Source: an uncultured Flavobacteriales bacterium (GTDB taxonomy: Bacteria > Bacteroidota > Bacteroidia > Flavobacteriales_G > Salibacteraceae). From it: a stretch of 64,000 nt of DNA. Position 1 is the stretch's first letter. Each line of letters opens with the position of its first letter. Below the pieces are notes generated by a model. The model was given only the letters and a program-made list of their open reading frames with translations. It was not told the origin of the DNA and made no database searches. The stretch is from positions 1 through 64,000 of the forward strand of contig CAJXNO010000009.1 of the NCBI GenBank assembly GCA_913057205.1. The letters are read 5' to 3'. Shown piece after piece: positions 50,655 through 60,214 of the stretch. Made by a program: the position numbers and the translations under genes.

Positions 50655-51803
50655 GTGAAAAAGGAAGATATTCCAGGACAACATGGGCTGAAGAAGGTGT
50701 TCACCAGCATGGTAGACAACAACCGCCTTCCCCATGCCCTGCTCATCCACGGAACGGGCAACGGCACCGCTTTGGCGATGGGCTATTTCTTGATCGCCTA
50801 CCTGTTGTGCGAAGAGAAGAACGGCAAGGAACCTTGCGGGGTGTGCAACAACTGCCAGCGCAACTATAACCTCCAACATCCGGATGTACATTACATCTAC
50901 CCCATCAACAAGACCAAGGATGTTAAGCGCGATAGCGATCAACACTCCACCTCGTTCTTAGGCCCATGGCGCGCAATGCATGGGGCAGGCCCTTACTTTA
51001 CGGTGGAAGACTGGTATGCGCACCTAGACATCGAGAATAAACAGGGTTACATCGGCAGCTTGGAGAGTTCAAAGTTCAGGGAGAAGATTGCACTCAGGTC
51101 TTACGAAGGCGGATACAAGGTTTTCTTGATCTGGGGGGCCGACAAAATGAACCCGGCGTTCGCGAATAAGGTGCTGAAGAACTTGGAGGAGCCCAATGAG
51201 AAGACCCTCATCCTCTTGATAACGGAGAACCCCAATGAACTGCTAACCACCATCCTTTCTCGGGTACAGCGCTTCCAAGAGGAGCCTCTTTCGGATGCTG
51301 ACCTGCAGCACTTTCTGCAACAGCGTTTCGGGCTGAGCGAACAAGACGCGATCAACATGGCCTTTCGCGCAGAGGGAAGTGCGATCGATGCCATCAAAGA
51401 AGTGGAGCACGGACAGAGCGAAGGACTGGAGCGCTTCAAAGACTGGATGCGATTGGCTTACAAGCAAGACATGACCGGGCTCTTCAATTGGAGCATTGAA
51501 ACCGCTAGATTGAATCGTGAGCACGCGCGGCTTTTCATCAAAACGGCACTGAGTGTATTGGATCGGTGCTTTCGAATGGGGTGGATTCAAACCAACATTC
51601 CGATGGAGGGTGAGGAAGCGGAATTCTATAAAAACTTCTCTCCCTTCATCGATAGTGGCAATATTGAGTACTTCATGGAGTTGTTACAAGAGGCGTCCTT
51701 TCATATCGACCGGAACGTCAACGAACGGATCGTTTGGTATGACACAAGCATCAAGGCGGTTCGATTCATCCACGCAGGCAGGAAACGGGCCGCTCAGGCA
51801 TAG
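50655..51803 (+). CDS. holB: DNA polymerase III delta-prime-like subunit
   Basis: The 382-residue AAA+ protein is part of the clamp loader. The zinc-binding cysteines are C52, C61, C64 and C67 (EEKNGKEPCGVCNNC). The Walker-A site is degenerate (IHGTGNGTALAM), as expected for delta-prime, which does not hydrolyse ATP. Later signatures are KVFLIWGADKMNPAFANKVL, NLEEPNEKTLILLIT and LLTTILSRVQRF, the sensor-1-like end. The start is GTG at 50655. It opens the cluster holB - ricT - gldH - PBP1A, which I recall as conserved order in Flavobacteriales. Confidence 0.9.
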   Translation: MKKEDIPGQHGLKKVFTSMVDNNRLPHALLIHGTGNGTALAMGYFLIAYLLCEEKNGKEPCGVCNNCQRNYNLQHPDVHYIYPINKTKDVKRDSDQHSTSFLGPWRAMHGAGPYFTVEDWYAHLDIENKQGYIGSLESSKFREKIALRSYEGGYKVFLIWGADKMNPAFANKVLKNLEEPNEKTLILLITENPNELLTTILSRVQRFQEEPLSDADLQHFLQQRFGLSEQDAINMAFRAEGSAIDAIKEVEHGQSEGLERFKDWMRLAYKQDMTGLFNWSIETARLNREHARLFIKTALSVLDRCFRMGWIQTNIPMEGEEAEFYKNFSPFIDSGNIEYFMELLQEASFHIDRNVNERIVWYDTSIKAVRFIHAGRKRAAQA

Positions 51804-51842
51804 TTGAATTCAAGTAGATTTGTAACTCAAACGCAGCAAGAA

Positions 51843-53138
51843 ATGGGATGTGGAAATTGTGGTAGTGGAGGATGCGGAACAACCCCGGCAGGTTGCAAGA
51901 ACAACGGCAATTGTGGAACATCAGGATGCAACAAGCTTGATGTCTTCGATTGGCTCACCGGCATGGAGCGAACCGCTTCGGGTGAGTCGACCTTTGTTGA
52001 AGTTCGCTTCAAGAATACGCGCAAGGAGATCTATCGAAATCCAGAGAACTTAAGCCTTACGGTGGGCGAGGCGGTGGCTGTAGAAGCAACCACAGGTCAC
52101 GACATCGGAATGGTATCCCTGACCGGAGAGTTGGTGCGCTTTCAAATGAAGAAGAACCGCATCAATCCGAACTCCAGAGACATAAAAAAGATCTATCGAA
52201 AGGCATACGAGGCCGACCTTGAGATCTATAAAACGGCACGCGACCGCGAGCAGGAGACCATGATCAAGGCACGACAGATCGTGCGTGAAATGGGGCTTAA
52301 CATGAAGGTGAGTGATGTGGAGTATCAGGGCGATAACAACCGCGCTACCTTCTATTACATCGCAGAGGAGCGGGTCGATTTCAGGGAGCTGATCAAAGTG
52401 TTGGCAGACACCTTCCGCATACGTGTAGACATGCGTCAGATCGGAGCGCGCCAAGAGGCCGGAAGGGTTGGCGGCATCGGCTCTTGTGGACGAGAGTTGT
52501 GCTGTAGCACATGGCTTACGGACTTCCGCACGGTGTCGACTTCTGCTGCCCGCTACCAGCAATTGAGCATCAATCCGATGAAGCTAGCAGGACAATGCGG
52601 CAAGCTGAAGTGCTGCCTGAACTACGAGCTAGATTCCTACATGGATGCGATCAAGCATTTCCCTGACCACCGGGTAAAGCTTAAGACCAAACGGGGCACA
52701 GCCATGCACCAGAAAAGCGACATCTTCAAAGGAATGATGTGGTATGCCTATGAAGACAACCTGAGCGAATTCATTCAACTGGAGGTGGATCGCGTGAAAG
52801 AAGTAATCGCCTTGAATGAGAACGGGAAGACCGTTGAAGACCTGGGCAAGTTCAAGTTTGTTGAAGTGGTGGACGAGAAGGAGTTGACCTTCGATAATGT
52901 TGTGGGTCAGGATGACCTAACACGCTTCGACAACCAGAACAAGAAGAGACGCAACAAAAAGCGAAAGGGCCCAAGGCAAGGCGGAAAAGGATCAGCGGCC
53001 AAAGGAGGCGGCCAAGGAGATGGACAGAAGTCATCTAATCAGCAGAAGTCAGACCAGCGCTCAAAAGGCAGCGGCGGAAGAGGTCGCGGAAGAAGAAAGG
53101 GCAAGAGCGGCGGAAACAAACCAAAACAAGAGGGTTAA
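51843..53138 (+). CDS. ricT: PSP1-domain protein RicT (YaaT-like)
   Basis: In Bacillus, RicT (YaaT) forms an iron-sulfur complex with RicA and RicF that affects RNase Y. The 431-residue protein has a cysteine-rich N-terminus (MGCGNCGSGGCGTTPAGC, then CGTSGCNKL), the PSP1 core (FVEVRFKNTRKEIYRNP; RVDFRELIKVLADTFRIRVD) and conserved cysteine blocks (GSCGRELCCSTWL, GQCGKLKCCLNYE). The last 75 residues are low complexity and basic (KKRRNKKRKGPRQGGKGSA and following), possibly RNA-binding. The ATG at 51843 is chosen because it starts the Cys-rich N-terminus; a TAGATTTG element lies at 51815-51822. It precedes gldH by 4 nt. Confidence 0.9.
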   Translation: MGCGNCGSGGCGTTPAGCKNNGNCGTSGCNKLDVFDWLTGMERTASGESTFVEVRFKNTRKEIYRNPENLSLTVGEAVAVEATTGHDIGMVSLTGELVRFQMKKNRINPNSRDIKKIYRKAYEADLEIYKTARDREQETMIKARQIVREMGLNMKVSDVEYQGDNNRATFYYIAEERVDFRELIKVLADTFRIRVDMRQIGARQEAGRVGGIGSCGRELCCSTWLTDFRTVSTSAARYQQLSINPMKLAGQCGKLKCCLNYELDSYMDAIKHFPDHRVKLKTKRGTAMHQKSDIFKGMMWYAYEDNLSEFIQLEVDRVKEVIALNENGKTVEDLGKFKFVEVVDEKELTFDNVVGQDDLTRFDNQNKKRRNKKRKGPRQGGKGSAAKGGGQGDGQKSSNQQKSDQRSKGSGGRGRGRRKGKSGGNKPKQEG

Positions 53139-53142
53139 ACGC

Positions 53143-53610
53143 ATGCGAAAGGTTTCCTTCATCGTACTGATCACGCTTATTGGACTTGTTGCTTGCAAGC
53201 CGGATAGCTTGGTCAACGCTACCACACCAATCGAAAACGGTACGTGGGCATATGAAGACAGCCGGAAGCTAGAAGTGGAGGTAACAGACACCTTAACACC
53301 TTTTGATTTTTATGTATTGGTGCGCCATGGGGCGAACTACCCTTACCAAAACCTGATCCTCTACTTTAAGACCTACTATCCGAACAACACCTATACGGTA
53401 GATACCATTGACTGTCCACTGGCAGCGCCATCAGGTAGGTGGATGGGAAGTGGACTGGGTGATATGCTTGATAACCGGATCATGTTCAAAAGAAGTGTAC
53501 AGTTTGCTCAGGCTGGGGCGTACAACTTCGAACTTCAACATGCGATGCGACCAGATACGATCTGTTGCGTGCACGACATCGGACTTTTGATACAACGCGC
53601 TGGAAACTAG
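53143..53610 (+). CDS. gldH: Gliding motility lipoprotein GldH
   Basis: GldH is a lipoprotein needed for gliding in Flavobacterium and often kept in non-gliding relatives. The 155-residue length fits. The lipoprotein signal is RKVSFIVLITLIGLVACKP (Cys at 18-19). The body shows the GldH pattern: NGTWAYEDSRKLEVEVTDT, FYVLVRHGANYPYQNLILYF, APSGRWMGSGLGDMLDNRI and FELQHAMRPD near the end. The start at 53143 follows the ricT stop by 4 nt; the longer frame beginning at 53020 runs inside ricT and is not used. Confidence 0.93.
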   Translation: MRKVSFIVLITLIGLVACKPDSLVNATTPIENGTWAYEDSRKLEVEVTDTLTPFDFYVLVRHGANYPYQNLILYFKTYYPNNTYTVDTIDCPLAAPSGRWMGSGLGDMLDNRIMFKRSVQFAQAGAYNFELQHAMRPDTICCVHDIGLLIQRAGN

Positions 53611-53623
53611 CGCTCAAGAACAA

Positions 53624-56038
53624 GTGATGAAACGACTTTTGATCCTCTTCTGGGTAGCCATTATCGGAGGGCTCTTGTGCTTTTTTACCGTTTTTTACTT
53701 CGCAGAGAAAGGCTTTCTTGGGAAGATGCCTACCGTAGAAGACCTGCAGAACCCGAAGAGTGATCTTGCCAGCGAGGTCTACAGCTCAGATGGAAAGGTA
53801 CTCGGAAAGTACTTCTATCAGAACCGTACGAATGCGCAGTATGCAGACCTATCGGAGCACTTGGTCAACGCACTGGTAGCCACCGAAGACGAGCGCTTTC
53901 AAGAACATCCGGGCATCGACCTCAAGGGAACCCTCCGGGCGGTAGCCTACTTTGGCAAACGAGGAGGAGCAAGTACCATCACCCAGCAGTTGGCGAAAAT
54001 GCTTTTCACCGAGCGCAGGTCAACCAATACCTTCAAGCGTGTGATCCAAAAGATCCAAGAGTGGATCATTTCTGCGAAGTTGGAGCGGTACTACACCAAG
54101 GAAGAGATCATCACGATGTACTACAACCGCTTCGACTTCGTGAACAACGCAGTGGGCATCAATTCGGCGGCACAGGTATACTTCAATACATCTCCCGATT
54201 CTTTACAAGTACATGAAGCAGCCATGCTCGTTGGCATGGCCAAGAACCCCTCGTTGTTCAACCCCGTGCGCCGTCCAGACACCACCCTCCAGCGGAGAAA
54301 CGTAGTGCTTGGACAAATGCTGAGGAACAACTACATCACCCAGCAGGCCTTCGATTCATTGAGTGCCTTACCGCTCGGGTTAGAATACAGACAGGTGGAT
54401 CACAGTGAAGGTATCGCGCCATATTTCCGGGAGATCTTACGGGGTGAGCTGAAAGAGATCTTGCGCCAGAAGAATCCAGACGGTTCTTATGTCTACGCAA
54501 AGGAAGACGGGGAGCCGTACAACATTTACAGCGATGGCCTCCGTATTTTCACCACCATCAACAGCAAGATGCAGACCTATGCGGAGTGGTCGGTTCAGCA
54601 GTACTTGAAAGAATACCTTCAACCGACCTTCTCGCGAGAACTGAAGCGGCGCAGCAATTTCCCGTTTGCAAGCCTTTCGGATAAGGAAGTAGAGCAAGTG
54701 ATGCACACGGCCCGCCGCAGGACATCGCGGTATCGGATACTTACCGGGCAAGAATGTCACAACTGTCACCGTCGGGGCGATTTCGTTCAAAAACAAAGCA
54801 TCGATGGTGTAGATCACTGGGTATGTTCGGCAGAAGACTGTGGAGAGTCGATCCGGGTGATTCCGGAGGACTCGATCGGAGTGGTATTTGATCAGCCGGT
54901 ACGCATGCGGGTGTTCTCTTGGCAAGGCGAGGTCGATACCATGATGTCTCCGAACGACTCCATTCGTTATTACAAGAGCTTTTTGCAATCGGGATTGATG
55001 AGCTTGGATCCGCATACCGGGCACATCAAAGCGTGGGTAGGCGGCATTGACCACAAGCACTTCGAGTACGATCATGTGTACCTCGCCAAACGCCAGGTGG
55101 GATCTACCTTTAAGCCATTTGTCTACGCCCTGGCCTTAGATGCGGGATTGTCCGCGTGTCATCGTGTACCGAACATTCCCTACACCTTCAAAAAAGGAGA
55201 GTACGGCCTACTGCGCGACTGGACGCCTGAGAACGAAGGCGACGACTATGGTTATGAGGTAACCTTGAAGTATGGTTTAGCGAACTCCATGAACACCATC
55301 ACCGCGTGGGTCATGAAGCGGTTTACGCCGCAGGCAGCGGTGTCTTACGCCAGAAAATGTGGTATTCAATCGCACATTGAGCCGGTACCTTCTTTGGCAC
55401 TGGGCGTGGCTGACCTCAACCTCCACGAAATGGTATCGGCCTATAGCACCTTCGCGAACAAGGGTATGCGCATGGAGCCGATCTACCTGCTGCGTATAGA
55501 AGACAACGGCGGAACTGTGATCTACGAGCCAGACCAAGAGATCCACGAAGTGATGAGTGAGGAGCACGCGTATAAAATGCTCGACCTCATGATGGGAGTT
55601 ACCGCTGGAGAGCGCGGTGGACCAGAGAATAAAAAAACGGGTACGGCCATTCGGATGCACTATGATCGTCCAGACCGCGGGTATGATGGCATCCCATGGG
55701 ATGTTCAAGTGGCTGGAAAAACAGGAACTACCCAAGGGAACTCAGATGGTTGGTTCATGGGAGTGGTACCCGACTTAGTGACGGGCGTGTGGGTAGGAGC
55801 TGAAGACCGAAGTGTTCGCTTTACGCGCACCTCGTTGGGTCAAGGCGCCAACACCGCGCTTCCGATCTGGTGCTACTATATGAAGAAGGTATGGAAAGAC
55901 AGTTTGCTCAACGTGCCTCAGCGTCCGTTCGACGTGCCAGAAACCCTCAAAAATTATAACTTCGATTGCGATAATACGGGAGGTTCTGATGCCTTTGATC
56001 AAGACAATGTCGACATTGAAGACCTCTTTGGAAACTGA
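53624..56038 (+). CDS. Penicillin-binding protein 1A, with a four-cysteine insertion
   Basis: A bifunctional peptidoglycan synthase of 804 residues. An N-terminal membrane anchor (about 3-25) is followed by the GT51 transglycosylase domain (ATEDERFQEHPGIDLKG with the catalytic Glu; STITQQLAKMLF; AAMLVGMAKNPS). The transpeptidase domain has SxxK in GSTFKPFVYAL, SxN in LANSMNTI and KTG in AGKTGTTQGNSDGW. Between the two domains, residues 378-406 carry C378-x2-C381-x19-C401-x4-C406 (GQECHNCHRR, WVCSAEDCGE), which resembles a zinc ribbon or disulfide knot. I do not know this insertion from relatives. It is the last gene of the holB-ricT-gldH cluster, 13 nt after gldH. Confidence 0.93.
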   Translation: MMKRLLILFWVAIIGGLLCFFTVFYFAEKGFLGKMPTVEDLQNPKSDLASEVYSSDGKVLGKYFYQNRTNAQYADLSEHLVNALVATEDERFQEHPGIDLKGTLRAVAYFGKRGGASTITQQLAKMLFTERRSTNTFKRVIQKIQEWIISAKLERYYTKEEIITMYYNRFDFVNNAVGINSAAQVYFNTSPDSLQVHEAAMLVGMAKNPSLFNPVRRPDTTLQRRNVVLGQMLRNNYITQQAFDSLSALPLGLEYRQVDHSEGIAPYFREILRGELKEILRQKNPDGSYVYAKEDGEPYNIYSDGLRIFTTINSKMQTYAEWSVQQYLKEYLQPTFSRELKRRSNFPFASLSDKEVEQVMHTARRRTSRYRILTGQECHNCHRRGDFVQKQSIDGVDHWVCSAEDCGESIRVIPEDSIGVVFDQPVRMRVFSWQGEVDTMMSPNDSIRYYKSFLQSGLMSLDPHTGHIKAWVGGIDHKHFEYDHVYLAKRQVGSTFKPFVYALALDAGLSACHRVPNIPYTFKKGEYGLLRDWTPENEGDDYGYEVTLKYGLANSMNTITAWVMKRFTPQAAVSYARKCGIQSHIEPVPSLALGVADLNLHEMVSAYSTFANKGMRMEPIYLLRIEDNGGTVIYEPDQEIHEVMSEEHAYKMLDLMMGVTAGERGGPENKKTGTAIRMHYDRPDRGYDGIPWDVQVAGKTGTTQGNSDGWFMGVVPDLVTGVWVGAEDRSVRFTRTSLGQGANTALPIWCYYMKKVWKDSLLNVPQRPFDVPETLKNYNFDCDNTGGSDAFDQDNVDIEDLFGN

Positions 56039-56053
56039 TAAAAAACAAAGTCC

Positions 56054-56758
56054 ATGGCGATCAACAAAGTTGTAAACGGAGTAGAAGAAGGAATAGCGGG
56101 CATTGCTGACGGCATGACCATCATGTTTGGTGGCTTTGGCCTTTGTGGAATCCCAGAACACTCCATAGCCGCCATTCGAGATAGTGGCGTCAAGAACCTG
56201 ACCTGTATTTCAAACAATGCAGGCGTTGATGGTTTCGGGCTTGGTCTGCTCCTTGAGCGAAAGCAAGTTAAAAAGATGATCTCTTCCTACGTTGGTGAGA
56301 ACGACCTGTTTGAGCAGCGAATGCTATCTGGTGAATTGGATGTGGAGTTGATCCCACAAGGAACACTGGCAGAACGATGTCGAGCTGCAGGAGCGGGCAT
56401 TCCAGCCTTTTTCACACCGGCGGGATACGGCACAGAAGTAGCCATCGGCAAGGAAGTACGCTGGTTTGATGGGAAGCCACACATCTTAGAACACGCGTTC
56501 AATGCTTCGTTCGCATTTGTGAAAGCGCAAAAGGGCGATACGGCGGGTAACCTCATTTTCAACGCTACGGCACGCAACTTCAACCACGCCATGGCCATGG
56601 CTGGAAAGATCACGGTAGCAGAAGTGGAAGAGCTTGTTCCAGCGGGAGAACTCGATCCCAATGATATCCACACACCCGGAATCTTTGTGCAACGCATCTT
56701 CGAAGGGCAGCACTTTGAGAAACGCATAGAGAATCGAACCGTTCGGGAGCGCCAATAA
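56054..56758 (+). CDS. scoA: 3-oxoacid CoA-transferase subunit A
   Basis: This subunit pairs with ScoB to move CoA between succinyl-CoA and acetoacetate. The 234-residue protein has the CoA-transferase family start ([30 protein letters not shown]), [42 protein letters not shown] and a C-terminal [15 protein letters not shown]. The catalytic Glu is expected in the B subunit. It starts 15 nt after the PBP1A stop. The B subunit is 1.75 kb downstream, separated by a glycosyltransferase gene. Confidence 0.94.
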   Translation: MAINKVVNGVEEGIAGIADGMTIMFGGFGLCGIPEHSIAAIRDSGVKNLTCISNNAGVDGFGLGLLLERKQVKKMISSYVGENDLFEQRMLSGELDVELIPQGTLAERCRAAGAGIPAFFTPAGYGTEVAIGKEVRWFDGKPHILEHAFNASFAFVKAQKGDTAGNLIFNATARNFNHAMAMAGKITVAEVEELVPAGELDPNDIHTPGIFVQRIFEGQHFEKRIENRTVRERQ

Positions 56759-56766
56759 AAAGGGCC

Positions 56767-58464
56767 GTGAACCACAGTCGTGCTTCAAAATGGTTTGCCT
56801 GGGTCTGGTCAGCACTGATCCTCATTTTCCTATTCCTTCGAGCGTGGGCAGTTCAGGTGACGCCCGATGAGGCTTACACCTATAATGCTTTTATTCAGTC
56901 ATGTTCATCCTTCACCCCTTGGGTACGGTGGGAGGCGAACAACCACCTACTCAATACGATCCTGTCCTCAGCCAGCATACAACTTTTTGGAGACAGCACC
57001 CTTGCCCTGCGCTTGCCAAACGTCTTGAGCTGGCCGCTCTTTGCTTGGTCGGCGTATCAACTGCTTCGCCCATTGCAGAACGGCATGTTGCGTTCTTCTG
57101 GCTTGGTGGTGCTGAGCGCTAGCCCCATGCTGCTGGAATTCTTTGCCCTGTCACGCGGCTACGGCATGTCGTTGGCGATGATGCTATTGAGTATTCATCT
57201 TCTGAACAAGGTGATCCAAGCCAAACAGAGAGCGCATTGGTGGTGGCTTTTAGTGGCCTCACTGCTCCTGCTTTCTAACCTAAACCTCCTTCCCTTCGTG
57301 CTGCTTTCTGGCGCCTTGGTTAGCTATAAGGTCAGACCAAGTAGGCTGACGTTTACCGTAGTTTTTCTGCTGATCATTTCGGTATTTGTTGCCTATGGTA
57401 TTCAGCTGAACTCGGCAGGTGTATTGTACTATGGAGGAAGCTCACTTTGGTCGAGTACGGTAGTGAAGAGTGTCGGTTTGATGACGGGCTCATCATGGGC
57501 GGCGTGGGTCTATGTGGTTCTGCTTGTTCCGGTGTTGATCGGCGCGGGTCGCATGAAGCCACAAAGCCTATTCAAGGATAATCAACTGAATCCTTGGCTT
57601 TTGGTCATTCTTTTGTTGTTGTGGGCGGGTGTGGTAGTGCAGCATTGGGTGTTGAACACGCCTTTCCCTGAGGGAAGAACCGCCCTCCACCTTTGGCTCT
57701 TGTTCATCGTTATGGCGCTGCGCTTAGTCGAAGGTATGCCGCGGGCGAGTTCCTTAATAACCGTTACAGCATTCCTTCTCACTGCATCAACAGCCAGCAC
57801 CTTGGAATGGAATAAGAGCTTTCTCTGGAAGGAGGCCTACTTGAATGAGGCTGCGATAGAATTGCTTACCGCACATCAAGCGAAGGAGGGTAACTTATCG
57901 ATTGGGATTGAATACCCTTACGCCTACACATGGTCATTCATCCAGCGACAACAAGATCACCCGTTGATCCCGCAGCGGTTGAGTAAGGGTGATGACCCAA
58001 GCAGGTTCGATGTGCTCTTGTTGAACGAGGAAAGCCCGGTACCTGCAGGTTATAAAGCGATGGCAGAAGGCCAGTCAGTCTCATATCGCTTCCATCAAAG
58101 AGCAGCGGCAACCAACCAACGTCACTTTATTGAAGATAGGCGCATTTCAGAGCAAGGAAGTCAAGAGTTTCTTACAATCCTGGAAGAAGAAATCGCGCAA
58201 GGCGATGGAGCGTTGCGACTTGACCTTGACTTGGACCTTCAGGTGAATGCGTGCGCTGAGGTCTTCTTGGTCTTTAATGCTGGCGATGGACGCTACGAAC
58301 AGATAGAGCTTTCAGACTACGGTACGGATGGAAAGCTAAAAACTTCGCTGGTTCGCTTTCTACAGGAAGACACAAGACGCGCGCTAGCTTGGTCTGTGTA
58401 CCTCTGGAATCCTTCACGCTCCGACATCTCATCAAATCTTCACCTCAAGCTACATCAGCTATGA
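56767..58464 (+). CDS. Membrane glycosyltransferase of GT-C (family 39-like) type
   Basis: The 565-residue protein has about ten hydrophobic segments in the first 380 residues. The first loop carries the GT-C catalytic-type acidic pair TPDEAYTYNAF (about 36-46) followed by WEANNHLLNTIL, and FGDSTLALRLPNVLSW fits the ArnT/PMT superfamily. The C-terminal 180 residues are soluble and probably periplasmic. Such enzymes transfer sugars from lipid carriers; donor and acceptor are unknown. The start is GTG at 56767, 8 nt after scoA. It sits between the two subunits of one CoA-transferase, which is an odd place. Confidence 0.82.
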   Translation: MNHSRASKWFAWVWSALILIFLFLRAWAVQVTPDEAYTYNAFIQSCSSFTPWVRWEANNHLLNTILSSASIQLFGDSTLALRLPNVLSWPLFAWSAYQLLRPLQNGMLRSSGLVVLSASPMLLEFFALSRGYGMSLAMMLLSIHLLNKVIQAKQRAHWWWLLVASLLLLSNLNLLPFVLLSGALVSYKVRPSRLTFTVVFLLIISVFVAYGIQLNSAGVLYYGGSSLWSSTVVKSVGLMTGSSWAAWVYVVLLVPVLIGAGRMKPQSLFKDNQLNPWLLVILLLLWAGVVVQHWVLNTPFPEGRTALHLWLLFIVMALRLVEGMPRASSLITVTAFLLTASTASTLEWNKSFLWKEAYLNEAAIELLTAHQAKEGNLSIGIEYPYAYTWSFIQRQQDHPLIPQRLSKGDDPSRFDVLLLNEESPVPAGYKAMAEGQSVSYRFHQRAAATNQRHFIEDRRISEQGSQEFLTILEEEIAQGDGALRLDLDLDLQVNACAEVFLVFNAGDGRYEQIELSDYGTDGKLKTSLVRFLQEDTRRALAWSVYLWNPSRSDISSNLHLKLHQL

Positions 58465-58493
58465 TCGTGCGCAATAGATTGCGGGATAGTCTC

Positions 58494-58501
58494 TAAATTT
58501 G
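58494..58501 (+). promoter_or_regulatory. Possible internal promoter of scoB
   Basis: TAAATTTG fits TAnnTTTG and lies 6 nt before the scoB ATG. It would give scoB its own, nearly leaderless transcript and so compensate for the separation from scoA. A -33 TTG at standard spacing was not found. Confidence 0.4.
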
Positions 58502-58507
58502 ACCACT

Positions 58508-59164
58508 ATGGCATTAGACAAAAACGGTATTGCAAAACGAATTGCCCAGGAGCTTCAAGATGGGTATTACGTGAACCTTGGAATCGGCATTCCAACCTTG
58601 GTAGCGAACTACATTCCAGACAAGATCGACGTGGAGTTCCAGTCGGAGAATGGGATGTTGGGCATGGGGCCTTTTCCGTTTGATGGAGAGGAAGACCCAG
58701 ATTTGATCAATGCAGGAAAGCAGACCATCACCGCTCAGCCGGGTGCCGTGTTCTTTGATTCCTCCACCTCCTTTGCTATGATCCGAGGTCAGCACGTTGA
58801 CCTAACCGTGTTGGGTGCCATGGAGGTCAGTGATCAAGGCGATATTGCCAACTGGAAGATCCCAGGAAAGATGGTCAAGGGCATGGGTGGTGCCATGGAC
58901 CTGGTGGCTTCGGCCAAGAACATCATCGTCGCCATGATGCATACCAACAAGGCAGGCGAGTCGAAGCTCTTACGCCAGTGCACCCTGCCGCTAACAGGCG
59001 TGCGTTGCGTAACTCGAGTGGTCACCAACCTGGCGGTGTTGGACATCACTCCAAAAGGTTTCAAGCTGGTAGAACGCGCCCCTGGTGTCAGTGTGGAGGA
59101 AATCAAAAACGCTACCGAGGGCCGACTGATCATCGAAGGAGACATCCCGGAAATGCGGCTTTAA
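58508..59164 (+). CDS. scoB: 3-oxoacid CoA-transferase subunit B
   Basis: The 218-residue protein has the family signature with catalytic Glu in VEFQSENGMLGMGPFP (about 41-56), the start RIAQELQDGYYVNLGIGIPT, and GGAMDLVASAKNIIVAMMHT. The ATG at 58508 (MALDKNGIAKRIAQEL) matches relatives; a TTG at 58499 would overlap the promoter-like TAAATTTG and is less likely. With ScoA it forms the heteromeric enzyme used in ketone-body or fatty-acid degradation. Confidence 0.95.
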   Translation: MALDKNGIAKRIAQELQDGYYVNLGIGIPTLVANYIPDKIDVEFQSENGMLGMGPFPFDGEEDPDLINAGKQTITAQPGAVFFDSSTSFAMIRGQHVDLTVLGAMEVSDQGDIANWKIPGKMVKGMGGAMDLVASAKNIIVAMMHTNKAGESKLLRQCTLPLTGVRCVTRVVTNLAVLDITPKGFKLVERAPGVSVEEIKNATEGRLIIEGDIPEMRL

Positions 59165-59221
59165 CCAGTGGTCCGGCCTATGAACAATGGGTCAATGGAC
59201 ATGTCTATTTGATAAACGTTT

Positions 59222-60214
59222 ATGATCGCCATCACCGGAGCAACCGGACTCATCGGTTCCCATATTGCCCTAGCGCTATTGAAGGAAGGGAAAACCCTTC
59301 GGCTATTGAAGCGACCTCAGTCGGCTACGGGCGCCCTCGATCAGTTGTTGCGATTCCATGATGTAAGCTCAGGCAGCTATACCTGGGTGGATGCCGATAT
59401 CAACGACCCAACCAGCTTGCATGTGGCTTTTGATGGATGTGAACGGGTTTACCACAGTGCCGCAATGGTTTCCTTTGACCCAGGAGATACGGCAGAAGTA
59501 TTTGAGACGAACATCACGGGGACACAGCATGTGGTAGACCAGTGCTTGGTCAAAGGGATCAAGTTGACCTACATCAGCTCCACCGCCGCTATCGGTGATC
59601 AGAAGATCGATGGGGTTTTGACTGAAGCAAGCGTTTGGACCTCCGATCGCGGGCGTTCATCGTATGCGCTCAGCAAGCGTTACGCTGAGCTGGAGGTACA
59701 TCGGGGCGTGCAGGAAGGGTTGGATGCGGTGATCGTAAACCCCGGGGTGGTGATCGGTCCAGGCAAGTGGGGACAAAGCAGCACCACAATCTTTTTATCC
59801 GGAAAGAAAGGCATGCGCTTCTATCCAACTGGCAGCAATGGCTTTGTAGACGTGCGTGATGTTGCGGAGATCAGCGTTGCGCTGTCTAATGGCTCTCAGG
59901 CATTGAAAGGTCAACACTTGTTGATTGGTGAGAACTTAAGCTTCAAGGAGCTTTTCACTAAGATCGCCATGGAACACGGCTCTTCTGCTCCGTCTACAAA
60001 GGTTCCCGCTAGCCCAGTTCGATTTGTTGCGAGCGTTCTGGCGTTCTTGGAAAAGTGGAGGGTAAGTCCTTTTTCCGTCACATCTGAAAACTTGAAGTCT
60101 GCCTACCGTAAGCATGTTTACTCCAACGATAAAATACGTGAGTTAGGATTTTCTTTCCGCTCGATCGATGAGGCCATCAAGTACACAGCCGAGGTGTACC
60201 GATCAGCCCACTAA
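59222..60214 (+). CDS. NAD-dependent epimerase/dehydratase (extended SDR)
   Basis: The 330-residue protein has the nucleotide-binding motif GATGLIGSHIA (residues 6-16), DxDINDP (the D-x-D at about 58-60), and the catalytic YxxxK as Y148/K152 (SSYALSKRYAE). The fold fits extended SDRs related to dihydroflavonol reductases or 3-beta-HSD-like enzymes; I cannot name the substrate. The 3' end overlaps the DUF4296 gene by 4 nt (convergent). Confidence 0.9.
   Translation: MIAITGATGLIGSHIALALLKEGKTLRLLKRPQSATGALDQLLRFHDVSSGSYTWVDADINDPTSLHVAFDGCERVYHSAAMVSFDPGDTAEVFETNITGTQHVVDQCLVKGIKLTYISSTAAIGDQKIDGVLTEASVWTSDRGRSSYALSKRYAELEVHRGVQEGLDAVIVNPGVVIGPGKWGQSSTTIFLSGKKGMRFYPTGSNGFVDVRDVAEISVALSNGSQALKGQHLLIGENLSFKELFTKIAMEHGSSAPSTKVPASPVRFVASVLAFLEKWRVSPFSVTSENLKSAYRKHVYSNDKIRELGFSFRSIDEAIKYTAEVYRSAH

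Noticed and set aside
49919-50869. 316-codon plus-strand frame opposite pgk
   Set aside because: It lies antisense to a clear, complete phosphoglycerate kinase and has no recognisable domain.
53020-53142. Longer start for gldH
   Set aside because: It lies inside the ricT coding end and precedes the lipoprotein signal by 41 unrelated residues.
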